Source: Cladocopium goreaui (lineage: Eukaryota; Sar; Dinophyceae; Suessiales; Symbiodiniaceae). From it: 64,000 nt of DNA. The notes beneath the pieces were generated by a model that did not search any database, was not told the origin of the DNA, and saw nothing but the letters and a program-made list of their open reading frames with translations. Location: positions 62,001-126,000 of the forward strand of contig CAMXCT020000498.1 in NCBI GenBank assembly GCA_947184155.2, in the 5' to 3' direction. The translations under genes were made by a program, and so were the position numbers. Positions 34,787 through 45,796 of the stretch are shown here, piece after piece (within the stretch, counting starts at the first letter, position 1; each line of letters opens with the position of its first letter).

Positions 34787-34852
34787 TCTGATCACAGTGA
34801 TCACAGCTCCCACCGGATAGCCCCTGAATCCATTGGTGAATTCTCAGCATCC
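34787..34852 (-). CDS. Candidate short exon
   Basis: The minus frame reads MLRIHQWIQGLSGGSCDHCD. Acceptor TTTGAATAG|GG, donor TCAGA|GTATCT. Confidence 0.55.
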
Positions 34853-35124
34853 CTATTCAAATGGCCACAACTGGGTGACCATTTTCAAGAGACACCCAAC
34901 TATCAATGGCCATGCAACAGGAACCGATTGATTGGAGGTACCTACCATCTATTTTTGAGCCTATGTAAGGGGATATACCCCAAAAATATGGTCAAAAATA
35001 TGGTACAGTAATTACCTCTTTTTTAGGATCCTGGACTTCACCATTGAAACTATCCTATCAAGTTGGTTATAATATATATATATACACATGCCAGTTGTCT
35101 TCCCACAATATCCCAAATATATAC

Positions 35125-35179
35125 CCAAAGCAGCCTTTCCAGTTAGTTCGAAAACATGTTTCCCTCCAAGTTTCCATAC
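35125..35179 (-). CDS. Candidate short exon flanked by an introner
   Basis: The minus frame reads VWKLGGKHVFELTGKAALG. The acceptor GTTTACCAGGGAG| is the introner terminal repeat itself; the donor is TTTGG|GTATAT. Confidence 0.55.
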
Positions 35180-35402
35180 CTCCCTGGTAAACAAAGGGTT
35201 TGCGAACTGGAAAATCACCATCTTAATGGCTAAATTAACGAACTAAATGGGCCATGGCTTCAACAGCAAACTGTAAACGTTTACCAGAAGGTAACCCCCA
35301 TGAATACTATAGTATAGTTCTATCAAGTTCTATCCCCCATAAACCCTAAGTTCACCAAGCAACCAAGTCACTTCCCATCTTTTTTTTGGGTAAGTGTCCC
35401 AC

Positions 35403-35477
35403 TTTCCCGTTGCCAAAAACCTCCATACCGCTTGGTGCCCAGGCAGGTGCATATCGGTACCAACCAATGCCCAGGAC
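35403..35477 (-). CDS. Candidate exon, unidentified protein
   Basis: The minus frame is 25 whole codons: VLGIGWYRYAPAWAPSGMEV then FGNGK. Acceptor ACAGATCAG|G, donor GGGAAA|GTGGGA. Confidence 0.65.
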
Positions 35478-35523
35478 CTGATCTGTAACTGGAGGTTTGT
35501 AACTGGAAAGAATCATCGGAACA

Positions 35524-35627
35524 TACCCTCTGGTAATTTAACATAGCTATCGAAAATGACCATTTATAGTTGATTTATCTATGAAAAGTGGGGATTTTCT
35601 ATAGCTATGTTAGTTTACCAGAGGGTA
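35524..35627. mobile_element. Introner family A, complete copy
   Basis: TA-CCCTCTGGTAATTTAACATA ... TTAGTTTACCAGAGGG-TA. Confidence 0.93.
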
Positions 35628-35990
35628 TGGGAACCTATGGAAAAACTCTGGAAAAATCATGGAGAAAATGGAGAAATTCTCTATAAATGGAAACGTTAGT
35701 GGGAAAATCATGGAACTCAATGGTGGATTTTCAGCAAGAAATTGGGGACGAGGGCACCCAATTCTCAAGTCCCAGTTCCAATGGAAGGTTGGGAACATGA
35801 TGTGGTGATCACTTAATTCCAAAGATAGGGAGCACACAAATTCTAAAGGTTTAGGATCAACTATAACATCAACTGCATGTGAATGAACAACATGAAAACT
35901 GCAGGACTATTCTGATGTGGTTTAGCACACAAAAACTACATCTAACTACGAGCAACATCAAACTATATATCAAACGACCCTCCAGTGCCC

Positions 35991-36073
35991 ATGGATGTAT
36001 ATGGCTGGCTGGAAAGGTAAAGCATCTTTGAGATCATCAAAGCTATTGGCAAGACGTACAGATTCCCAAAAAT
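35991..36073 (-). CDS. Candidate exon, unidentified protein
   Basis: The minus frame reads FWESVRLANSFDDLKDALPF then QPAIYIHG. Acceptor AACTCCAAG|, possible GC donor CCATGG|GCACTG. Confidence 0.6.
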
Positions 36074-36229
36074 CTTGGAGTTGCGGAAGGAAGCCCCCCA
36101 ACAAAATATCGAAAAACAAAGTATCAAAATATGTTCATATATTATCACTATTATATATTATTATATTAAAAACAAGTCAAGAAAACAAAAAATGTCCGAA
36201 ACGTCCACCCCCAGTATATTATTATATAT

Positions 36230-36334
36230 TACCCCCTGGTAAATTAACATAGACCCTGGCAGATAGGGGTTGGAAGATTAGTTTCCATTAAAATTAGGCT
36301 ATTTTCAGGGTCTATGTTAATTTACCAAAGGGTA
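36230..36334. mobile_element. Introner family A, AGACCCTG subfamily
   Basis: TA-CCCCCTGGTAAATTAACATA then GACCCTGGCAGATAGGGGTT; the right arm is CAGGGTCTATGTTAATTTAC ending CAAAGGG-TA. A relative is at 53627-53732. Confidence 0.88.
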
Positions 36335-36678
36335 TTAATATTAAATCATATTGATTATGATGTTCCCTTCAGATTCCCCAGTGGAACTCCCATTGATTTT
36401 TTGTTTGATCAAAAAAAATCTCCTACAGGCTGAGCCAAGCAGCTGGAAAAAGATGGGAGCCCATCCAGTCTTCAACTCAGCAAACTGACTCTGTTTTCAC
36501 CGCGTATCTCTCAATAAATCTGTCCATATGGCTAATTAATGAATATCAAGGACTGATACAAACGTCACTAGAATTCTCTGGTTCTAGGCTTTGATACAAC
36601 AGCCAAGCTGAAGTGTAGAAGCGTATGAAGCCAGCATGTTCTGGATGAAACAAAATCACCTTCCATCAGTGGCGGCAC

Positions 36679-36783
36679 CATTGAAGGATATTGAAGGCCT
36701 TGGGTCTCAGCTCGCCACCAGAAGGGACCACTTGAATTTTGCCACCATGTAATACCAATCCTCGGACATCTGACAGAAGCAAT
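36679..36783 (-). CDS. Candidate exon, unidentified protein
   Basis: The minus frame reads LLLSDVRGLVLHGGKIQVVP then SGGELRPKAFNILQ. Acceptor CATGTGCAG|, donor TCAATG|GTGCCG. The frame otherwise stops five codons later. Confidence 0.65.
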
Positions 36784-36863
36784 CTGCACATGGTGAAATC
36801 GCGCTAAAATTTGCTAAAACAACGATCTTGTTCATCAGAAGAGCCATGCTGTCAAAAAAAAGG

Positions 36864-36979
36864 ATACTCTCCGGTAATTTAACATAGCTATGGATAATTA
36901 ATTATTAGTATGTCCACTAGGCGCTAAATAACCTCTAAATGGGCCATGATCCAGAGCTATGTTAAATTACCAGAGTGTA
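36864..36979. mobile_element. Introner family A, complete copy
   Basis: TA-CTCTCCGGTAATTTAACATA ... AAATTACCAGAGTG-TA. Confidence 0.9.
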
Positions 36980-36997
36980 AATCACGGCTCCCTCTAG

Positions 36998-37076
36998 TCA
37001 TTTTTTCTCTGGTTGGGCCATTTGAATCCATCTCTGACGAAAACCTCGCCCGTTCACCATAAAGACCAAGGTCGAC
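36998..37076 (-). CDS. Candidate C-terminal exon
   Basis: The minus frame reads STLVFMVNGRGFRQRWIQMA then QPEKK and a TGA at 36998. A possible acceptor is TCCGTGAG|. It lies directly beside the introner at 36864. Confidence 0.45.
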
Positions 37077-37499
37077 ACTCACGGACTAGACCCAGTCATA
37101 AATTCACGCGGGAAACTTCGTGAGTACCTCCATAGGACTCTCCATGCCTGATAGGACTTTAATACCTTCACAATAGTTTAGCAACAGTCATCCATGTTCA
37201 TGTTCTAAATGTCTTACATCCTGGCACCAAACAAGGAAAATGTTTACGCCATTGCTTACGCGCACACACACACACAAGGTTTGCTTACGCGCATATCTTG
37301 TCTTACATGGAGCTTACGCTGGCTTACGCTCACAAGAGTTTTTCTTACGCCGCACCCTTACAAGGGGCCCCTTCCTGAACATGAATACAATACAAGGGTT
37401 TAGAACGTGGCTCGATTAACTATAGAGATATCATGATATATCTATTAATTAATCTGTTTTTCTGTCATAGTTCACCTTGTATTTAGTTCACCAACTTAC

Positions 37500-37540
37500 C
37501 CAAGTATGGTGGCCGCACCACCTTGTAGCTGACGCTTAGC
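37500..37540 (-). CDS. Candidate very short exon
   Basis: The minus frame reads VSYKVVRPPYL, ending at a consensus donor TTGG|GTAAGT. The acceptor is GCTAAG| or GCGTCAG|. Confidence 0.45.
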
Positions 37541-37745
37541 ACCCATCAATGGTTGTATTGTGTTGTATTAACGCATGGTTACAACATTACATGCGAAAAT
37601 CACGTTTTTTTGATTCATTCGTTTTTCATTTGTCAATATTTTCCATTTTCCATGGATATCAATGGACTGGTCCACTTAATGGTAATGGTTTGATTAATAC
37701 TGGTTCAAAATAACCATTATTTAGCCATGGGGAATGGTTCAGTAA

Positions 37746-37851
37746 GGCCCCCCCATTGTTTCATCGCCAGTCCCGCGCGTTTTCAGCGCCAGTCCCGCTG
37801 CTGTCCCAGAATCAATGGCCAAGGCGGTCTCGTTCATCAAGGCCTCGTCTC
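37746..37851 (-). CDS. Candidate exon, unidentified protein
   Basis: The minus frame reads GDEALMNETALAIDSGTAAG then LALKTRGTGDETMGG. Acceptor CATCGCTTTGAG|G. The 3' end is uncertain; only GC/GA donors are available. Confidence 0.6.
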
Positions 37852-37897
37852 CTCAAAGCGATGAGGGGTTGACCCTCCCAAAGGATTCATGTACAAA

Positions 37898-38018
37898 TAC
37901 CCTCTGGTAAACTAACAGTTTGCGAACTGGAAAATCACCATCTTTCATAGGTAAATCAATGAACTAACTAAATGGGCCATGGCTTCCAGTTCGCAAACTG
38001 TGAAATTCCCAGAAGGTA
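37898..38018. mobile_element. Introner family A, first of an adjacent pair
   Basis: TA-CCCTCTGGTAAACTAACAGT ... AAATTCCCAGAAGG-TA. Its right-hand TA (38017-38018) is also the left-hand TA of the next element. Confidence 0.92.
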
Positions 38019-38127
38019 CCCTCTGGTAAACTAACATAACTATGGAAAATCACCATTTTTCATGGGAAAACTCACTATTTCAATGGCCATGGCTTCAATA
38101 GCAAACTGTAACAAATTCCCAGAGGCT
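38017..38127. mobile_element. Introner family A, second of an adjacent pair
   Basis: TA-CCCTCTGGTAAACTAACATA ... AAATTCCCAGAGGC-TA. Adjacent insertion at the flanking TA of the previous copy. Confidence 0.92.
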
Positions 38128-38267
38128 AGCCCAAATTGGGCCTTGGCGTTTCCAAGAGTCCGGGCGATAGGAAGCACCTTGGATGACCAAGTAGAAGAAG
38201 CGAATCGCCATCATACCCAGGATGCAATCCTCGGCACCATCTGAGGGTTTGGACTGACAAGCCGTGC
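38128..38267 (-). CDS. Exon bounded on both sides by introners
   Basis: The minus frame reads CQSKPSDGAEDCILGMMAIR then FFYLVIQGASYRPDSWKRQG and PIWAS. It is enclosed by the introner at 38268-38371 (minus-strand upstream) and the pair at 37898-38127 (downstream). This is direct evidence that the elements sit in introns of a real gene. Confidence 0.7.
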
Positions 38268-38371
38268 TACCCTCTGGGAATTTAACATAGCTATTGAAAA
38301 TGGCCATTTATAGTGGATTTTCCCATTAAAAATGTTGATTTTCTATAGTTATGTTAGTTTACCAGAGGGTA
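38268..38371. mobile_element. Introner family A, complete copy
   Basis: TA-CCCTCTGGGAATTTAACATA ... TTAGTTTACCAGAGGG-TA. Confidence 0.92.
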
Positions 38372-39112
38372 AACCCAACAAGAATTGGATATCGCAAAAT
38401 ATGAATGAGAATATTGATTGATATAGGACAACGGTGGTTAATAGTGGGATAACATTGGATAATCATGGGGTAAGTATAATGTACTATAATAAACCATCCC
38501 CAATAATTAGATATTTTTTGTTGGACGCACCCGTATTTCAAATGATGTAAGATGAACCCCAAATGGATGTTTAATACTATTGTGTTGACCACATTGCACT
38601 GGCTGATGAAAAGGTATCCGTCTTTATGGCTGGCACTTATCTCAAATAAACCAGGTTATATAATTAGTATGATCCACCATGTGAATCAACCAAGAACAGT
38701 AATTATTTCTTATGCCTCAGATGGACTTTCTTGCTACAAAGGGTTCTGGGGACCCCAAAAAAAAGAACACCTTGTAATGATTGTAATGTAATTCAGGTCA
38801 AAATTGCTGCCAATTACATCGATCTTCACACCCCATTTATAGCAAAACACCTTTGTTATGGCTCTACTGTTTACCCATTGGATTCTATCCGACTTTGGGA
38901 GAATGTCGCAGTTCAACATTGAAGCCCAAACCCAATTTCCTTAACAGAAGATAACAAAAAGTCTGGACCCAAGAAATAACAGGAATGGATCAGTATAAGA
39001 AATACATATTATAGAAATAACCATTCCTCTAATATCATTCCTTTTACATAAAAAATATCTCCTGGACCCATCTTTTTTTTGCCACAAACCCCTAGCGATT
39101 TTGGTTATCAAC

Positions 39113-39224
39113 CCCCAAGCCCTGGCCACCCCCAAAAAACTGAGCTGCTCTGGAAGTAGTCAGGTCATGTAGGCTGATCAAATTCGTCAAAGCCTCAACC
39201 AATCGGCCAATGGAGCTTTGAAAC
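39113..39224 (-). CDS. Candidate exon, unidentified protein
   Basis: The minus frame reads FQSSIGRLVEALTNLISLHD then LTTSRAAQFFGGGQGLG. Acceptor AATCCCAAG|G, donor TTGGGG|GTTGAT. Confidence 0.65.
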
Positions 39225-39746
39225 CTTGGGATTTGGGTTGTAAAAAACATGTTTTTTTGGCTAAAAAACACGTGGTTTTGGTTCAAATAATATCCATAGG
39301 ACCGTTATTGATGGATTTTGGATGGCCATAAACCATCATAAACCATGGTCCTACTGTGGATGGAAGAAATCCTGCACCAGTTGATAGATGGTTTATCCCA
39401 CTATTTATAGGGTTTCAACCGTCCAAGGTGGTGCAGGATTTCTCCCATCAACAGTATGGGATTTGGTTCAAATAAACCATGGATCCATGGGACCCTCCGA
39501 GAAATTTTGAATGCGGAGGCAGGTGCTGTCAGGTGCTCAGGTCGAACTGAAGTAAACTGCCTTGGAGGATCATCCCACTTAAGAAGTGCTTAGTGTTTAC
39601 ATGTGTTTACGGGGTTGGTTCGCCCACTTGAATACACACACACATATATATATATATTATATTAATATATATATATATATATTTATTTATAATGTGGTGC
39701 CCCCCAGCTATAGATTGGTTATATATCGTATATATCTACCAGTTAT

Positions 39747-40001
39747 TTGCACCAACTTAGCTATCTTGGAAGCACTTCAGCTTGGATGATTCTAAGGTCC
39801 AGGCGTGTTGCAAAGGCCGGATCTTTTCCTAAGTTTCAGCGTCCACTGAAAGCCCTTGAAGATATCCTGGGATATCCTTGGATCATTTTTGGGGGGAACA
39901 AAAGTCATAAGTCATTTGGAAAGCCTTGTCAGACCACCAAAATCAGATTGGCTGCTGTGGTTCATAAGTTAAACTGGATAGCTGGATCAAGCGGCCCTTA
40001 G
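39747..40001 (+). other. 84-codon open frame, strand ambiguous
   Basis: The plus strand is open (LKALEDILGYPWIIFGGNKS). A shorter minus frame (IFKGFQWTLKLRKRSGLCNT) is equally credible. No splice signal decides. Confidence 0.25.
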
Positions 40002-40013
40002 TTATAGTATATC

Positions 40014-40135
40014 AGACCCTCCAGTAATTTCAGATAGCTATGTAAAACGTGGCCATTTAGTTTGATGATAAATCCCCATGGCCAAAATCGAAAATGGTGG
40101 GTTTTAATTGCAAACTCTCGAATTACCAGCGGGTA
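40014..40135. mobile_element. Introner family A copy supplying a donor
   Basis: CCCTCCAGTAATTTCAGATA ... CTCGAATTACCAGCGGG-TA. On the minus strand the exon frame at 40127-40200 stays open into the terminal repeat up to CGCTG|GTAATT. Confidence 0.7.
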
Positions 40136-41795
40136 GTAGCAAAAGCAGTCTCATATCCTGGTCCTACAGCGAGGTGCGCTCTTGTGCTGTTGGACCTAAA
40201 CTGAGATTCGCAGCGCAGAACGTCCCAGTCACAACCCGTTTGGGACCAGGAAAAAAACGCTTGACACAATCTCAGCAGCTTAGTACTCTCAGTAATATAT
40301 ATATATATGTATATATGTGTGTGTATTATATATATACACCTGGTTCTTTAACATAGCTATGGAAAATGGCCCATTTAAACATGATTTATGATGGTTTACT
40401 TATCAAATGAAATTGTGGTTTTCCAGTTCGCAAACCGTTAAAGAACCAGAGGCTATACCCGGCGCACAAACGTACGACAAAACGAGGCACCCAGTGGATC
40501 TGCAACACTTTCTCCTTCTTGTACCTGCAATGAAAACCACTCCCTGCATCCGCCAGAGATTTTCTAGAACAAATGTCAAAGTTCTCCACACATCAATTTG
40601 TTGATTCCCCATCTGTATTCATTTTCCATAGATTCCCCATCTGTATTCATTTTCCATAGCAACATTAGTTTACTCAAGGGATCTGACGTATACTTCTTGA
40701 TTTCCCAATCCTGGCGTAGTTGCCGATAGCCAAAAATTCAACTTGGAATGGGACGTGGGAAATCCAGGCAACTCCCACCCCATCGACATCGGCTCGACAT
40801 CTGCCATCTCCGCTGAGTGTCCAACATCGAAGCTCGCAACCACAGCGCCATGGATTTCTTCAGATCCATCCTGACAGCGTTTGTTGAAGCATCTTCACCC
40901 CGGTCCCTGCAATCATCATGACTTTGAATGATGTTGAATGAAAATAGTAGGGCATCCCATGGCGTATAATATATATATACATATAAATATATTTATACAC
41001 ACATATGTTAAAAAATGTATAAAGAAAAAAAGTATTATATATAATTGGATATATATAACTATACACACATATATATGTGTTATATAATCTATATATATGT
41101 ATGTCCGTTTTATGATTAGTGGCCAGCTTAGCATCATGATACACCATCAACTTTTGGGGAACCATCCTGAAGTATCCACCCCCCTCGTGCCAGTCGAAGA
41201 GTTGGTCGAAGGTGGTAGCACAAGATAAGTGGTCCGCATTTGTGTAGTCTCCTTTCGCCAGGCTCCCTACGAGGCTACCATTTGGATGCTCTATGCATCA
41301 TGGTTTTTGTGTAGTCATCCCAAAGATTCCCAATCTTCTCCGGCTTCAAATTCGCCAGTTGGGGCAAACTAACAGACCTCTAAGTCAGTGGTGTCTTACA
41401 ACGGGGAGACCCCAAAAGAAAAACTCAATGGTTTAGGGGTCCCCCATCAAGAAAAAGCTAAGGATTGACAATGTTGTAGTTCTGAGATACCCTTCAGTAA
41501 ATTCATCCCAATGTGAAACACCCTAAATATCTGTAAATTCCCTACTAAACCATTGTTTCTGGTGTTTTATATCAACTAGGAGGAACACATCTTATGGAAA
41601 ACCCGGTTTACAGATCTACTTTAGATATCAAGGTCCCCAAAGGACCCTCGACCCCCAAGGGGTCCCAATCTCCTGTCCACAGTGGCGTCTTCTTATTTTT
41701 CTCCGTGTCCCATGGCACAAACTCCATGGGTTTGTCCACCCGGATGTTGGTGATGGGAAAGTCAGCATAGTCAGCCTGACCATCGTCAATCCTAT
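40127..41795 (-). CDS. Five consecutive phase-matched exons, unidentified protein
   Basis: Minus-strand exons: 41795-41620 (RIDDGQADYADFPITNIRVD; PWDTEKNKKTPLWTGDWDPL), 41288-41145 (HPNGSLVGSLAKGDYTNADH; ATTFDQLFDWHEGGGYFRMV), 40870-40694 (DGSEEIHGAVVASFDVGHSA; GWELPGFPTSHSKLNFWLSA), 40524-40459 (VQEGESVADPLGASFCRTFV) and 40200-40127 (FRSNSTRAHLAVGPGYETAF). All four junctions are phase 0, with donors GTAGAT, GTGTAT, GTATAC and GTATAG. Acceptors are CATAGAG|, CGCTGTCAG|, TTCATTGCAG| and GCGAATCTCAG|. The first exon begins at the terminal repeat of a second introner family (ACCAACCAG|AT). Both ends are incomplete: about 211 residues visible. No signal peptide or known motif seen. Confidence 0.75.
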
Positions 41796-42059
41796 CTGGT
41801 TGGTGGTTGACCTACCATTGTGGTTAATATATGGTTAATATATGGATATTATATGGTTAATGAATCAAAGACAAAACGTATGAACCTCGCGATGAACCCC
41901 AAATCAAGGGTCGCTAATTATGTATTATCATTTTTTCGACATTAATTATTCATTAAAATTGGGAATGCTTCAAATTGGCCATTGTTAAATATGTGCTAAA
42001 CATGTACTAAATATGGAGACCGGTGGATTGGGGGGCCAGACCATTTCCAAACCTCACAG

Positions 42060-42118
42060 AGAGCGCGTGTGAAGCAGCAATGGTTCAATTGGAGCACTAT
42101 TTTCTCATGGAGACTGGA
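42060..42118 (-). CDS. Weak candidate exon upstream of the five-exon gene
   Basis: The minus frame reads LHEKIVLQLNHCCFTRALCE, acceptor AAATCCAG|, donor TGTGAG|GTTTGG. Its phase does not match the next exon. Confidence 0.35.
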
Positions 42119-42362
42119 TTTTTTTCCTTTTCCGCAGTTTACAAATACCGTGACAGGGTGCTTTGGCCAAATGACCAACCAGACCAATACCACCACCACC
42201 GTCATCATCAGCAGCAGCAACAACAGTAAACTACACTACACAAGCAACAACACAAGCACTAGTGAGTCACTAGTGGTAATATTGTATCATCAAATAAGCA
42301 ACCAAGCCACCAAGAGAGAGACAAAAAAATACCCAAGAAGCGTGGTGCACTGGTGATCAGCA

Positions 42363-42566
42363 CAGAACCTCTCAGGAAGGAAGCAAACAAAGAGATTAAG
42401 AAAGAAAAGAGGAGCGGCTGGTGTGTCAGCTAAAGAGCCCAGTGGATCTTTTAAGGAATGCTCCATTGACTTCGACACGATCGCAGCGACACTCAAGAGA
42501 AAAGCGCAAAAGTGACAGAAAAAGCCGAAAATGAAAGCGACAAATCGTTTTTGTCCGCTGACCAGG
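42363..42566 (+). CDS. Candidate plus-strand exon, Lys/Glu-rich
   Basis: The plus strand ends at a consensus donor GACCAG|GTGAGA at 42567. The last frame reads SDTQEKSAKVTEKAENESDK then SFLSADQ. An overlapping plus frame just upstream reads RKKRGAAGVSAKEPSGSFKE then CSIDFDTIAATLKRKAQK and a stop at 42515. One of them, or a frameshift joining them, is real. The minus strand also has a pyrimidine-rich acceptor here, so the strand is not certain. Confidence 0.4.
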
Positions 42567-42760
42567 TGAGAGTTTCAGCATATTTTTGAGGATCTGAAGA
42601 AATTATTGTTTTTCTTCAAAAAGGCAATCGCTAAATATGACATATATATGACATAAATAATACATACATATAGCATAAGTAGTGTCCTGCCCCTGGGGGT
42701 CACCTAGCGTGACATACCTTTGGATTTTGAATGATGGTTAATAATAATATTCTATATATC

Positions 42761-42872
42761 CTGGTTGGTGGTTGAGCCCGCCACCCCTTTGAAAAATATG
42801 AAAGTCAGTTGGGATGATGACATTCCCAATATGATGGGAAAAATAATCCAAATGTTCCAAACCACCAACCAG
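42761..42872. mobile_element. Introner family B (CTGGTTGGTGG), complete copy
   Basis: CTGGTTGGTGGTTGAGCC ... TTCCAAACCACCAACCAG, 112 bp, with a core GGGATGATGACATTCCCAAT. The ends carry CTG|GT and AC-CAG|, as in family A. Confidence 0.9.
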
Positions 42873-42899
42873 ATCCTATACACAATGAGGGAATAGAGA

Positions 42900-43031
42900 C
42901 ATACCAGGAGATGGTGTCAAACATGGCTGCCTAAAAACTCTCGAAAATCAAGGTTTTAGTGGAAAAATCATCGATTCTCAAACTAAATGTGAGGGATGTT
43001 CAATTGCCATGTTGGATGACACCGAAGGGTA
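42900..43031. mobile_element. Inverted-repeat element, TGTCAAACATGGC family
   Basis: GGTGTCAAACATGGCTG ... TTGCCATGTTGGATGACACC-GAAGGG. Related ends (CCGGTGTCAAACATGGC, CGGTAGTCAAACATGGC) are at 720, 30600, 34478 and 63592. Confidence 0.7.
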
Positions 43032-43068
43032 TTTGAGCTGGTTAGCCAATATATAGTCAGCACTATAC

Positions 43069-43136
43069 CCAGTGCATGAAAATGGGATACATTTTAGCTT
43101 GTTCGGCTCATATTTTCCCCAAGATCGCCATTTCCA
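43069..43136 (-). CDS. Candidate short exon
   Basis: The minus frame reads WKWRSWGKYEPNKLKCIPFS then CTG. Acceptor ATAGTGCAG|, donor CACTGG|GTATAG. Confidence 0.5.
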
Positions 43137-43869
43137 CTGCACTATAGACAACCCTCCCAAAACTGCAAGGTCACGGGCGGAGTTTCATCGTTGTTGCGGT
43201 GGGCAAAACAGGGTAACTCAAACACAATAACTACTTCCCCCCTCATTTTTAAACACCACCCATCAACGATGGTTTAGTACAGGATTCACATGGATTAACA
43301 TGGATTAACACATACGGATGGTGACCATTTGGGTGTTTCATATTAGGAGGACAAGATCACGGGGATCACGGGATGGCTGTGGAGGTAGCCCGCTTCATGC
43401 GGGGGAGCCGCCATACTTCTTATGACAGCATGGTAGTAAAGCAATGTCATAAAACCACCTATATTTTTTGGATGGTTTCAAATCTTTCCATCAAATCCCA
43501 ACCAAAATGAATAAAAATGGTCAACTTGGGGATGATGCTATTGCTTCGCTCACATCATTCTGATTTATGATGATTCTTGTTGCTTTTCATTGACATCTTC
43601 GGGATATGTAACTAAGATTAACTTAGTAATAGCTCAACTAGCCTCTGATCTCTCCCAAATCACTATGTTGGGGATAACCCTCCACTGGTTATCTAACACT
43701 TGGCTATATCATCCACCTTCTGGTCAACTAACCGTTTGCTATGGAAGCCATGGCCCATAGAAATAGATGGTGTACATCGGTTTACCTATAAAAAATGGTG
43801 GATCTTTCCATCGTTTTTTGTAAACGTTTACCAGAGGGTATATCTATATCGGAAATGGGTCGATGTCAA

Positions 43870-43990
43870 GAGCACTGCACCCAACTCGGCCCCATGAAAT
43901 CTTCATCTTTTGAGCCCCATTTGTTCCGTTCCCGTGGCCTGTGGCACCTGGACATCGCTCAAGACTAGACAGGGTAGGACCTTCGGTCGA
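43870..43990 (-). other. Exon-like GC island, frame unresolved
   Basis: All three minus frames are open and protein-like (MSRCHRPRERNKWGSKDEDF; GHGNGTNGAQKMKISWGRVG), so only the island is annotated. Confidence 0.3.
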
Positions 43991-44413
43991 GCTGAACTAG
44001 GACGATTTCATACGATCTTCAGGATGAGGAGCTAGTTGAACTATGTTGAAACCCAAAACCGCTGACTTCATGAAGGAATTCATGAAAATCTTAGGCAATG
44101 GTAGACCATATGGAATCCATCATCCCCAATGGCTTACCGTTTCTATGGGGATTGAAACCATCAATTTATATGGGTGGTTTATGACATGGCTATGCAGCTA
44201 TACTAACATTATTCCAGATTAAAGAATGACCCTTATTGACTCATTGACCCTTGACATTTTGAGAATGGCGGATGGTTTTGAATTTTTGAATGCAAAAAAA
44301 ACAACATAATCTTGCCCCTTTAATGGGAGATGCACTCAGAGCCAAGGAGAACTAGAGATTCTTCAAATGGTGTCTGAAAATGGAGGATTCGACCAATTTG
44401 ACCAGAAAATCAC

Positions 44414-44524
44414 ATCAAATCAGCCGCAAGGCCCCCGGTGCCGTTGCTGAGATCCCAGACATGGCGCAATTTCATGGTGTCATGACATGGTGAAATGGTC
44501 ACCGACTGCGATGCTGTGGTGCCA
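44414..44524 (-). CDS. Candidate exon, unidentified protein
   Basis: The minus frame reads SGTTASQSVTISPCHDTMKL then RHVWDLSNGTGGLAADL. Acceptor TTCACCTCAG|, donor TTGAT|GTGATT. Confidence 0.6.
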
Positions 44525-44599
44525 CTGAGGTGAATTTGTTGCGGGAGACGTTGATGACAATTGGTATTGGTATTGGTTTAACCATAATGGCAACTCAGA

Positions 44600-44830
44600 A
44601 TCTGATGGAAAAGATTCTGGTTGCCAACTTAAGTAGTGGTGGATGACTTTTGGATCTTCTGTTTTTTTCCTTTGGATGTGCCAATCCCAAATGCCCAGCG
44701 TGCGGTTAAGGCTGTTAAGGTTTGCGGCTATGGGACCATGGTGGACCCCATGGAGGTGAGGCTTGGATGGCTGTTTACAAAATACGGACTTGGGATCTCC
44801 GTTCCTCCGTAGATTCGAGATTCTCATGAT
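44600..44830 (-). other. Coding-like island, strand ambiguous
   Basis: The minus frame reads VHHGPIAANLNSLNRTLGIW then DWHIQRKKTEDPK. The plus strand reads PIPNAQRAVKAVKVCGYGTM, ending at a good donor ATGGAG|GTGAGG. I cannot decide between them. Confidence 0.35.
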
Positions 44831-45526
44831 ATTTCAACGTGACATAAGGCATAATATCTTGGAATTCCCCTCACTAAGCATCATCCCAAATTGATGATCT
44901 TCTGCTTCTTCCAAGTGCAAGTCTCAACCTGTCTTCACATGAGCCGCATCGCGAAATGGAAATGGAGCATGGCTTTCAGACTTTCAGGAAGAGATGGTTT
45001 CTCAAAATCTGCAACGGATTGATTTTCCGGAAATTTCATGGTAGCCCATGGTTTTTCCCACCAAAACGTAGGGCGTCTCAGGCAGATTCCCCAATCCCTT
45101 CGTCCGCTTCTGGGAGGAAACACTGCAAATGCTACGTGGGGAAGCGGTTCCACAAGTAAGTTCTTACATAATCGAAAAATGTTTAAATTGTCAATTCCAA
45201 CTTTTGGAAGTTAAACAATCCCATGTTTTTTTCCATACAAAAATTACACAACAGATCACAACAGTCCTCCCAAGTGCAAGGTGAGACCCCGTTCGAAATC
45301 GCTAAGTTGACTAATGAAACTTGGCTACTTCGTTGATTGGGCTCTTTCTGGGGCATATAACATGACATATAACTATAGGAATCATGGGGTTTACCCTCTG
45401 GTCATTTACAGTTGATTTACCCATTATTTTTTTTGGTTTTTCCATAGCTACTGTGGATGGGACAGCGGGATTTGATGCACCACCTTGGATAGTTGAAACC
45501 CAGTAAATACTGGGATGTTGACCATC

Positions 45527-45641
45527 TACCAACTGGTAAACGTTTATCAAAAAACTATGGAAAATCACCATGCTATTAATGGGAAAACTCACTATTTCTA
45601 TGGCCATTTTCAATAGCAAACTGTTAGTTTACCAGAGGGTA
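45527..45641. mobile_element. Introner family A copy
   Basis: TA-CCAACTGGTAAACGTTTATC ... TTAGTTTACCAGAGGG-TA. Confidence 0.88.
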
Positions 45642-45796
45642 CCAACTGGTGCAGGATTTTGCTGCACCATCCACTGAACCCACGGTATCTTCGTTTATCA
45701 TTTTGGGTTTTTGAAGCAACAAACATTTCACTCAAAAAGCGGCCAAAAACCGTGCACCACACTGCAGGAAACATCTGTGCAACGATTTTTTTCAGC

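Noticed and set aside
37205-37400. GCTTACGC-rich stretch as a tandem repeat
   Set aside because: Copies are irregular in spacing and sequence; only a weak motif cluster.
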